Part shown: piece after piece, positions 46,761 to 54,042 of the stretch
How positions within the stretch are numbered: position 1 is the stretch's first letter
Layout: every line of letters begins with the position of its first letter
Assembly (NCBI RefSeq): GCF_000745425.1
Contig: NZ_JQJH01000018.1
Coordinates: forward strand, 18,558 to 82,557
Origin: Beijerinckia mobilis
GTDB lineage: Bacteria; Pseudomonadota; Alphaproteobacteria; Rhizobiales; Beijerinckiaceae
Length of the DNA: 64,000 bases
Direction of reading: 5' to 3'
Program-made: the position numbers and the translations under genes
Notes under the pieces: model-generated
Told to the model about the DNA's origin: nothing
Seen by the model: the letters and a program-made list of their open reading frames with translations, nothing else
The model's database searches: none

Positions 46761-48107
46761 ATGAAGACTTTCCTCGATTGGTCGGCCTACGACACTTACG
46801 GCATCGGCGACGCTTATTCGGGGATTCCCGCTACCGGCGGCAATTATGCCAAGGCGGTCGCCGTCTGCATGCATAGCCGCGACTGCCAGAACACCGGCAA
46901 GGGCGTCATGTGCCCAAGCTATCGGATCACCGGTGATCGGGCTCATTCGACGGAGGCGCGGGTCGCCGCCTTCAAGGCCGCCCTCAACGGGGACTATGGG
47001 GACAAGTCCTTCGATGATCCCCGTCTAGCCGCGTCGATGGATCTCTGCGTCTCCTGCAAGGCCTGCAAGAAGGAATGTCCGAGTTCCGTCGACATGACCC
47101 TCATCAAGACGGAATATCTGGCCCAGCGCCATGCCATTCTCGGCGTACCCAAGCGCGCGCTCCTGTTTGGCGCCATTCCTCGCTGGGCGTCAAAATACCG
47201 CACCCTGTTGCGCATCGGCACGCAGCTGCGCAACCGCTCCAAATTCCTCGCCCGGCTCGGTGAACGCTGGCTCGGCATAGCGGCAGACCGCAGCCTGCCG
47301 GTTTTGGCGGCAAAACCCTTCTCCGGCGTCACGACAACCAAGGAGAATGCAGGCGAGCGCGGCGAAGTCATTCTTTTCGTCGATACTTTCTGCCACCATT
47401 TCGATCCCGAAATCGCCGAAGCCGCCGCCGCCGTGCTTACCCATGCCGGCTATAAGGTCAGGGCCGCCAAGCCCGCCGCCACAGATGCCGAACCCGAACG
47501 GCCGCTCTGCTGCGGGCGCACTTATCTCACCACCGGCCTCGTCGAGGAAGCCCGTGCCGAAGGCAAGCGCGTGCTCGAAGCCTTCCGGCCGGAAATCGCC
47601 AAGGGCACGCCGATCATCGGTCTCGAACCCTCCTGCCTGCTTTCCCTGCGCGATGAACTCTATTCGCTGGGCCTCGGCGCGGAAGTCGGCGACCTCGGCA
47701 AGCAGCTCTATCTCTTCGAGGAATTCCTGGTGCGTGAGCACCAGCGCGGATTGAAACTCGATCTCAAGCCGCTCGACCTGCCCAAGGCGCTGGTCCATGG
47801 CCATTGCCATCAGAAGGCGTTTGGCGTGATGAAAGCCACCCGCAAGGCACTGAGCTTCATTCCAGGCTTCAAATTCGACATCATCGAATCAAGCTGCTGC
47901 GGCATGGCCGGCAGCTTCGGTCTCGAGGCGGAACATTTCAAAGCCTCGCTCGATATGGCCGAGATCAGCCTCCTGCCAGCGGTGCGTGATGCGGGGAACG
48001 AGACGCCAATCATCGCCAATGGCTTTTCCTGCCGCCACCAGATCGAACACGGAAGCGGCCGCAAATCCATCCATATCGCCGTCCTGCTGCGCGCCGCGCT
48101 CGCCTGA
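46761..48107 (+). CDS. Fe-S oxidoreductase subunit (GlcF/YdiJ C-terminal type)
   Basis: 448 aa. Two Fe-S binding blocks come first: AVCMHSRDCQNTGKGVMCPS near residue 35 and LCVSCKACKKECPSSVDM near 95. Two CCG domains follow (PLCCGRTYLTTG near 250, ESSCCGMAGSFGLEAEHF near 380), with a His-rich ALVHGHCHQKAFG between. This is the C-terminal half found fused to an FAD-binding oxidase in D-lactate/D-2-hydroxyglutarate dehydrogenases such as YdiJ, or separate as GlcF-like subunits. Here it stands alone; no FAD_binding_4 gene is in the window. It probably accepts electrons from a flavin subunit encoded elsewhere. AAAGGA lies 11 nt upstream of the ATG. Confidence 0.85.
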   Translation: MKTFLDWSAYDTYGIGDAYSGIPATGGNYAKAVAVCMHSRDCQNTGKGVMCPSYRITGDRAHSTEARVAAFKAALNGDYGDKSFDDPRLAASMDLCVSCKACKKECPSSVDMTLIKTEYLAQRHAILGVPKRALLFGAIPRWASKYRTLLRIGTQLRNRSKFLARLGERWLGIAADRSLPVLAAKPFSGVTTTKENAGERGEVILFVDTFCHHFDPEIAEAAAAVLTHAGYKVRAAKPAATDAEPERPLCCGRTYLTTGLVEEARAEGKRVLEAFRPEIAKGTPIIGLEPSCLLSLRDELYSLGLGAEVGDLGKQLYLFEEFLVREHQRGLKLDLKPLDLPKALVHGHCHQKAFGVMKATRKALSFIPGFKFDIIESSCCGMAGSFGLEAEHFKASLDMAEISLLPAVRDAGNETPIIANGFSCRHQIEHGSGRKSIHIAVLLRAALA

Positions 48108-48253
48108 CGCGTCTTACCGTATCCAGGCGGGTAACAACGCTACCCGCAGGTGCGCCTCCCCCCATGACCAGTCAGGCCCCTATACCGAACTCCCTCTTCA
48201 GAAAGGGATTGGATAGCTTGTGCTGACCCTCTCCTCCGGGCTAAAAATCCGGA

Positions 48254-49420
48254 ATGACGATTCAGCCCCCTACTGACCATTTTCTCGCCCATCCTTCCGC
48301 CAATATGGCGGATGCCCTGCGCGTGCCGCTCGTCAGCGTCATCATCGTCAATTATAATTATGGCCGTTATCTCCGCCAGGCGGTCGCCTCGGTGCTCGGC
48401 CAGACCTATAAACGGGTCGAATGCATCGTCGTCGACAATGCCTCCACCGACGAAAGCAGCGAGGTGCTGGCGGAATTCGAGGCGAGCAACCTGCCGGTGA
48501 AGATCATCCGGCGCGCCGCAAATGACGGGCAGACGCCCGCATGCCTCGACGGTTTCACCGCCTCGAACGGCGCTTATGTGATCTTCGTCGATGCCGACGA
48601 CATGCTGCTGCCGCGCTCGATCGAGATCCATATCGCGGTTCATCTGTCGATGCGGATCCATGTCGGCTTCACCTCCGGCGACATGTTGCAGGTCATGGGC
48701 GATCAGGTCGTCGTCGCGAGCGGCAGCGAATTCAACGCCTATATCCGCAGCGGCAAGGGCCTGAAGCGGGATATTGCCCGCCCTTATCATCACGCTCTGG
48801 AGCCGAGCTGGCCGCCCGCAGGCGTGACGGAGGATCTCGTCAGCAAAATCCATTTCGTACCGCCGTTGGCGGTGAATTGGGTCTGGGCGCCAACCTCCGG
48901 CAATTGCTACCGCCGCGACGCCCTGATGCTGTTTGCCGATAATCCCGCCCTCGCCAAATTGCGCACCGGGACGGATATGTATTTCGGGCTCGGCATCAGC
49001 GCCCATAGCGGCAGCGTCCTCATCGACGAACCCGTCTTCGCCTATCGCATCCATGGCGGCAATATCTTCACCCGTCATGCGCAATTGAACCGGACATTGT
49101 GTTACCAGCCGGGCGGTTCGGGCGACAGCAATGATCAGGCGCGCCGGGTTCTCGTCGATCATCTGGTCGCCAATGCCAAGCGCTTCGTCCCCAACACCTG
49201 GCTCCTCCTGCATTTCATCGCGCTGCTGACACGGCTCGATTATGGCGACCCCAACCCCGCCCTGCCGCGCTGGGCCCAGCGGTCTCGGCTCGCCCAGCAG
49301 CTCGTTGCCCAATATGCCACCATCGCGCCGGTCCTCGGCGCGAAAAAGGTGAAGATGATGCTGCTGCGGCTCGGTGTGCCCTGGCGGATTATTCTGGGCC
49401 TGCCGAAAGGGCAGCACTAA
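48254..49420 (+). CDS. Family 2 glycosyltransferase
   Basis: 388 aa. The GT-A fold is clear: VSVIIVNYNYGRYLRQAVAS with the nucleotide-binding region, CIVVDNASTDESSEVLAEF, GQTPACLDGFTASNG and the metal-binding FVDADDMLLPRS (DAD plus a following Asp). The C-terminal half (about 220-388) is soluble with no membrane helices, so it is a cytoplasmic or peripheral transferase. Acceptor and sugar are unknown. Met18 is an alternative start. It is a single gene, ending 220 bp before ahcY. The window has no other cell-surface polysaccharide genes next to it. Confidence 0.87.
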   Translation: MTIQPPTDHFLAHPSANMADALRVPLVSVIIVNYNYGRYLRQAVASVLGQTYKRVECIVVDNASTDESSEVLAEFEASNLPVKIIRRAANDGQTPACLDGFTASNGAYVIFVDADDMLLPRSIEIHIAVHLSMRIHVGFTSGDMLQVMGDQVVVASGSEFNAYIRSGKGLKRDIARPYHHALEPSWPPAGVTEDLVSKIHFVPPLAVNWVWAPTSGNCYRRDALMLFADNPALAKLRTGTDMYFGLGISAHSGSVLIDEPVFAYRIHGGNIFTRHAQLNRTLCYQPGGSGDSNDQARRVLVDHLVANAKRFVPNTWLLLHFIALLTRLDYGDPNPALPRWAQRSRLAQQLVAQYATIAPVLGAKKVKMMLLRLGVPWRIILGLPKGQH

Positions 49421-49464
49421 CCACCAAGCAACAATATAAAGATTTGCTTATATGTTTATTGCCA

Positions 49465-49620
49465 CTGCCCTGGCCTGCTGCTATAGACGGCAGCCAAGGC
49501 AGGGCAGAGCGCGCCATGCGGAGCTTCGCGACTGCTCTCGAGCATCGCTCACGCCTTTGGTCCCTCAGGCCTTTGGTCCATGAGCGATACCTAAAACGAC
49601 CACGCATCATCGGATGATGC
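49465..49620 (+). promoter_or_regulatory. Hairpin-rich leader of ahcY
   Basis: Three stems in a row upstream of ahcY. (1) CTGCCCTG (49465-49472) with CAGGGCAG (49500-49507), extended inside by CCT/AGG and GCTGC/GCAGC. (2) ATCGCTCA (49544-49551) with TGAGCGAT (49581-49588), enclosing a direct repeat GCCTTTGGTCC at 49553-49563 and 49569-49579. (3) GCATCAT (49604-49610) with ATGATGC (49614-49620), 23 nt before the ATG. I could not match the SAH riboswitch core sequences. The first stem could instead end the upstream gene. Confidence 0.45.
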
Positions 49621-49642
49621 TTGCCCGGAGCGCCACCAGCCC

Positions 49643-51052
49643 ATGACCCAATCCTCAACGCCCGATTATGTGATCGCCAATATCGACCTCGCCGACTGGG
49701 GCCGCAAGGAACTGGCCATCGCCGAAACGGAAATGCCGGGCCTGATGGCGACCCGGGCCGAATATGGCCCGAGCCAGCCGCTGAAAGGCGCGCGCATCGC
49801 CGGTTCGCTGCATATGACGATCCAGACGGCCGTGCTGATCGAGACCCTCAAGGCGCTGGGCGCCGACATCCGTTGGGCCTCGTGCAACATCTATTCGACG
49901 CAGGATCATGCGGCCGCCGCCATTGCCGCGGCCGGCATTCCCGTCTTCGCCGTCAAGGGCGAGAGCCTGACTGATTATTGGGAATATACCCACCGCATCT
50001 TCGAATGGGGTGACGGCGGCACGCCCAATCTCATTCTCGACGACGGCGGCGACGCTACCCTCCTCATTCACCTCGGTATGCGGGCGGAAAAAGGCGATAC
50101 AGCTTTTCTCGATAAAGCCACCAATGAGGAAGAAGAAGTTCTCTTCGCCTCGATCAAGAAACGCCTAAAGGAAAAGCCCGGCTTCTACACGAAATGCGGC
50201 GAAGCCATTCAGGGTGTCAGCGAGGAAACCACGACGGGCGTGCATCGCCTCTATATTATGGAGAAGGAAGGCAAGCTTCTCTGGCCGGCAATCAACGTCA
50301 ATGATTCCGTGACCAAGTCGAAATTCGACAATCTCTATGGCTGCCGGGAATCGCTCGTCGACGGCATCCGCCGCGGCACCGATGTGATGATGTCCGGCAA
50401 GGTCGCTATGGTCGCCGGCTTCGGCGATGTCGGCAAGGGTTCCGCCGCCTCGCTGCGCAATGCCGGTTGCCGCGTGCTGGTCTCCGAGGTCGATCCGATC
50501 TGCGCCCTTCAGGCCGCCATGGAAGGCTATGAAGTCACGACCATGGAAGATGCGGCGCCGCGCGCCGATCTTTTCGTCACCTGCACCGGCAATGTCGATG
50601 TCATCACCGTCGATCATATGCGCGCCATGAAGGACCGTGCGATCGTCTGCAACATCGGTCACTTCGATTCCGAGATCCAGGTTGCCGGCCTGCGCAATTT
50701 CAAATGGGAAAACATCAAGCCGCAGGTCGATGAAATCGTCTTCCCCGACGACAAGCGCATCATCCTTCTGTCGGAAGGCCGGTTGGTCAATCTCGGTAAT
50801 GCGACCGGTCACCCCTCTTTCGTGATGTCGGCCTCCTTCACCAACCAGACCTTGGCGCAGATCGAACTCTGGACCAAGAAGGGCCGTTATGCGCGCAAGG
50901 TGCATACGCTGCCCAAACATCTCGATGAAAAGGTGGCGGCGCTGCATCTCGACAAGATCGGAGTGAAACTAACCAAGCTCACGCCGACCCAGGCCAATTA
51001 CCTTGGCCTGCCGGAGAACGGCCCGTTCAAGCCGGATCATTACCGCTATTGA
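49643..51052 (+). CDS. ahcY: S-adenosylhomocysteinase
   Basis: 469 aa. AhcY cleaves S-adenosylhomocysteine to adenosine and homocysteine in the SAM cycle. The NAD-binding motif [20 protein letters not shown], substrate residues in [20 protein letters not shown] and [18 protein letters not shown], and [20 protein letters not shown] are all present, and the protein ends in PDHYRY as usual. The internal insertion of about 40 residues (around [20 protein letters not shown]) is that of the longer bacterial form. The ribosome-binding site is weak (GGAG 14 nt away), and the leader is full of hairpins. In many alphaproteobacteria ahcY lies near the divL-tsaE-murU group, as here. Confidence 0.98.
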   Translation: MTQSSTPDYVIANIDLADWGRKELAIAETEMPGLMATRAEYGPSQPLKGARIAGSLHMTIQTAVLIETLKALGADIRWASCNIYSTQDHAAAAIAAAGIPVFAVKGESLTDYWEYTHRIFEWGDGGTPNLILDDGGDATLLIHLGMRAEKGDTAFLDKATNEEEEVLFASIKKRLKEKPGFYTKCGEAIQGVSEETTTGVHRLYIMEKEGKLLWPAINVNDSVTKSKFDNLYGCRESLVDGIRRGTDVMMSGKVAMVAGFGDVGKGSAASLRNAGCRVLVSEVDPICALQAAMEGYEVTTMEDAAPRADLFVTCTGNVDVITVDHMRAMKDRAIVCNIGHFDSEIQVAGLRNFKWENIKPQVDEIVFPDDKRIILLSEGRLVNLGNATGHPSFVMSASFTNQTLAQIELWTKKGRYARKVHTLPKHLDEKVAALHLDKIGVKLTKLTPTQANYLGLPENGPFKPDHYRY

Positions 51053-51247
51053 GAGAAGCCGCCCCATTTCCGGGGCGGACTTCCGGGATACCGGGCGGCG
51101 CGCTGCACCATCCAGTGTGCGCTTGGAAATAATGTCCTTTTGCTTTCAATCAGCGCGTCCTGCATCCACCGGTGCGGGGCGCGTTTTCACGAATAAAACG
51201 CGATGAGAGCGCGCAGCCGTCTGCACAAAGCGCACATCAGTCTAATC

Positions 51248-51265
51248 TTGTCATTTTTCTGTGAT
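51248..51265 (+). promoter_or_regulatory. Pho box upstream of the metallophosphoesterase gene
   Basis: TTGTCAT-TTTT-CTGTGAT is two 7-nt half-sites with a 4-nt AT spacer, 11 nt apart, close to the PhoB consensus CTGTCAT-AAAW-CTGTCAY (12 of 14 half-site positions by my count). It lies 72 nt before the ATG. A PhoB target is plausible for a secreted phosphatase. Confidence 0.5.
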
Positions 51266-51337
51266 TTCCATCAAGCAAACCGGAACCCATAGCTTCGCCA
51301 TAATTCACTGGCGCGGGCCTTTCCGGGAATTTTTTTC

Positions 51338-52588
51338 ATGCCTTTCGAAACGACGACCCTGCGCACGACATTGCGCACCCTTTCCCTTACCCTGCTTACC
51401 TGTGTTGCTCTTGCGCCTTTAGCGTTGTCGGAGGCGCATGCCGAGGAACGCTTTGGTTTTCCGTTCCTTGAAGAATTGAAGGACCTCGATATCGGCGACA
51501 ATCCCGTCGATCCCGTCGTTTTGTCCTTCTCGACCGTCGGTGACTCGCGCCAGGATCCCACGAATCCGGATCCGACGACGGTTCCCGTCTCCGGCCAGGA
51601 TCAGCATTGGCTGCAGAACACCAAGGCATGGTCGCGTATCATCCGCACCATTGAATTGCAGCATCCGCAATTCCTGTTCTTCAACGGCGACATGATCATG
51701 GGCTACGGAAAAGCCTCCGTGCCGAGCGATACGTCGACCGTGTCGGCGGTGGTCAAGTCCGATCTCGTCAAGTTCTATACACAATATGCCTTCTGGCGCG
51801 GCATGGTCGCCGATTTGATGGAGACCGGCACTTACGTCGTTCCCGTTCCCGGCAATCATGAAGTGCAGTCCAAGGCTGCCGGCAAGAAAGCCCAACCAGA
51901 AAACGAAGATGCCTGGCGCGCCAATATGGGCGACCTCATCCTCGACACCAACCGGTTTCAAAACCTCTTCAGTGAAACGCCATCCAACATCAATGTCGCA
52001 AACAATGGATCGCTCGACGGTCTGACAACTGATCAAAGCCAGCTTTCCTACAGCTTCGATTTCCGCGGTTCGCATTTCGTCGTCATCAACACCGATCCCG
52101 TCGGCAATGACGCCCATGCGCCAACACGCTGGCTGTCCGATGATTTCGCGAAGGCCCAGTTCCGTGGCATGAAACATTTCTTCGTATTCGGCCACAAGCC
52201 GGCATATACATATTATTATGGCGCAAACAGCGCCTCACCGCTGCCAGCGAGCCCTGCCGGCCTCGACAATGATACCACGGCGCGTGATGCCTTCTGGCAG
52301 GTCATCGAACGCTATGGCGCGACCTATTTCTGTGGCCATGAACATATTTTCCACATAAGCCGTCCGAATGCAGCCAAGGGCGGTTCCGCAGTGCAGGTGT
52401 TGGTCGGTTCCGGTGGCTCTCCCTTCGAAGCTTCACCGACCGATGCAACCGTCTCGAAAACCGACCGCATGTATGCCTGGGCGACTGTCAAGGTGCATCG
52501 CAGCGGTCAGGTGCAGATCTCGGCCTATGGTTTCAATGATCAATACGGCGCCACCAAGAGACTGCAAACCCTCGTCGTACAGCACTAA
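51338..52588 (+). CDS. Secreted calcineurin-like metallophosphoesterase
   Basis: 416 aa with a clear signal peptide (hydrophobic LSLTLLTCVALAPLALSEA, cleavage after AHA). The five metallophosphoesterase motifs are in order: STVGDSRQD (Asp), LFFNGDMIMGYG (Gly-Asp), VPVPGNHEVQ (Gly-Asn-His-Glu), FVFGHKPAYTYYYG (Gly-His) and YFCGHEHIFHISR (Gly-His-x-His). These bind the two-metal centre. It probably acts in the periplasm or outside on phosphomonoesters or diesters; the exact substrate is unknown. A Pho box-like site upstream suggests induction by phosphate starvation. It lies alone between ahcY and the globin gene. Confidence 0.9.
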   Translation: MPFETTTLRTTLRTLSLTLLTCVALAPLALSEAHAEERFGFPFLEELKDLDIGDNPVDPVVLSFSTVGDSRQDPTNPDPTTVPVSGQDQHWLQNTKAWSRIIRTIELQHPQFLFFNGDMIMGYGKASVPSDTSTVSAVVKSDLVKFYTQYAFWRGMVADLMETGTYVVPVPGNHEVQSKAAGKKAQPENEDAWRANMGDLILDTNRFQNLFSETPSNINVANNGSLDGLTTDQSQLSYSFDFRGSHFVVINTDPVGNDAHAPTRWLSDDFAKAQFRGMKHFFVFGHKPAYTYYYGANSASPLPASPAGLDNDTTARDAFWQVIERYGATYFCGHEHIFHISRPNAAKGGSAVQVLVGSGGSPFEASPTDATVSKTDRMYAWATVKVHRSGQVQISAYGFNDQYGATKRLQTLVVQH

Positions 52589-52778
52589 AAGAAACACGAG
52601 AACGCCAGAGATTTTCACGGCGTGATTGCATTTACACTGCGATCACGCTTTGAACCCTGCCATGCATAGAAAATAGAAACCCGAAAGTCAGCCTAAGCTG
52701 TTCGGAAACATCCGTCCAGCTCAGGACTGCCCGCACTCACCAGTTGCGGAACCTTTTGATCGTGCTTTGAGGCCGTTG

Positions 52779-53252
52779 TTATTGCGGCCTGTTTTGAGGA
52801 TCTCCAGAGGGAGATCCCTTGGCATAGAGATCTGCTTCGGTGGCGATCAATATATCCGCCAACACCCAATAGGCCTTGCCCCAGGCATCGAGAATTTTCT
52901 CGTCCGCAGCATCTCCCAGAACATCCTTGATCGCGGCAAGAAGCGCTGTCGCCACAGCCGGATAATGTTCCGGCTTGATATGCGCCGCCACGTGGCTCTT
53001 GGCGATCCGTTCAATCGCAGGCGCGAGAGCATCGAGCCGATCGGCATTCTGCGCATAGGCGAGAATCGCGCCGGCGAGACGTTTCGGCTGTTCGCCGGAT
53101 TGCTGCGCCGATGGATCGAACAGGGCCTTCATCTGCGGATCGACGAACAGCCGTTCATACATGCGCGTCGTGATGGCAAGGCCATGCTCCTGAAGAGCCG
53201 GAGCGGTGGATTTGAGAATGGCGATGGTCTCGGGTGTGAGGGCGTCGGACAT
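52779..53252 (-). CDS. Single-domain bacterial hemoglobin
   Basis: 157 aa, close in length and sequence to Vitreoscilla hemoglobin and the globin domain of flavohemoglobins, but without an FAD/NAD reductase domain. The N-terminus LTPETIAILKSTAPALQEHG and MYERLFVDPQMKALFDPSAQ are typical. The likely proximal His is in IAKSHVAAHI, and YPAVATALLAAIKDVLG, then ILDAWGKAYWVLADILI with ATEADLYAK, closely follow the Vitreoscilla protein. Such globins bind O2 and NO and help respiration at low oxygen or detoxify NO with a separate reductase. It is a single gene, convergent with the phosphoesterase. Confidence 0.92.
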   Translation of the reverse strand: MSDALTPETIAILKSTAPALQEHGLAITTRMYERLFVDPQMKALFDPSAQQSGEQPKRLAGAILAYAQNADRLDALAPAIERIAKSHVAAHIKPEHYPAVATALLAAIKDVLGDAADEKILDAWGKAYWVLADILIATEADLYAKGSPSGDPQNRPQ

Positions 53253-54042
53253 GATTTCTCCGGTGAAACGGCGCGGGTGGAACGAAAAGTGACCTTACTA
53301 TCTCGAAATCGTCAGAAGGATTGCAATCGGGTCAAATTGCCCCACCATGGTCTCGCCGCGAGCATTTCCGGCTGAATGAGATCCGGTGGGCAAGCCACCG
53401 TCCCCCTGTCGGAGCCAGCTCTCGATGGGCCGAAAGGCAACACAACCGCTGGACATTAAGAGGTGGTACAGGAACCCTGGCATAAAGATGCGGCAACGCC
53501 TCCGACCGCATCACAAGCCTCTTTGACTCGCCTCGATGGCGCTGAAAGTTTCAGGCAAGATCCGACGGCTAAACAATTTTGCAGAGGCCGAGGTTTCCAT
53601 CGGGAACAATCGTCTCATCTTAGCCAAAAGGCGGGTGGTTTCCCCTTGAAGAGCCCGGATTGATCAAGGCGCGAGAAGATAGAATCCGTTCAAATATCGG
53701 CTTTATATCAAAAGGCGAAAAAACTGGCCCATCGCCTTTTGCCCCCGCGAATGCAAGGCGACGGCTTTCCACCGACATGCATTTTGGTATTAGGGCTTGT
53801 CGGCCTCATGGCCACCGAACCCGCCTAGGCAGCAGTCTGGTCGGGATAACAAGAGGATAGGAATCATTGATCAATGCCGATAGAGGGAGATGGTGAGAGC
53901 GCGCAATCGGTATGGCGGAATTCCCTTGCCATGCCGCGATAGCCGGTCTGAGCGCAAGCGTTCGGGATTCGCCCTGTCGACGACAATCATTTGTTTCTGA
54001 AAGGCCGAAACCATTTTTCCCGCAACCCCATTCCTCGCCCCG
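53253..54042. other. Long region without a supported gene, upstream of divL
   Basis: About 790 bp between divergent globin and divL genes, so it must hold both promoters. It contains one copy of the second dispersed repeat family (53381-53424). I looked for an FNR/NsrR-type palindrome for the globin gene and found no convincing one. Confidence 0.5.
53381..53424. repeat. Second dispersed repeat family, copy 2
   Basis: ATCCGGTGGGCAAGCCACCG is followed by TCCCCCTGTCGGAGCCAGC. GGTGG and CCACC form a small hairpin. Related to 34103-34155 and 60671-60711. Confidence 0.5.

Noticed and set aside
48140..49417. A 425-codon minus-strand frame antisense to the glycosyltransferase gene
   Set aside because: The plus strand has the full GT2 motif set; the antisense frame is a composition artefact.
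49421..49642. A classical SAH riboswitch before ahcY
   Set aside because: The conserved SAH aptamer core sequences were not found by eye; only generic stems can be supported.
53253..53350. An FNR- or NsrR-type operator for the globin gene
   Set aside because: TTGATCAA-like words occur further upstream (near 53660 and 53866) but without the required 4-nt spacer or position.
53463..53860. Small plus-strand frames upstream of divL
   Set aside because: No ribosome-binding sites of quality and no protein-like composition.
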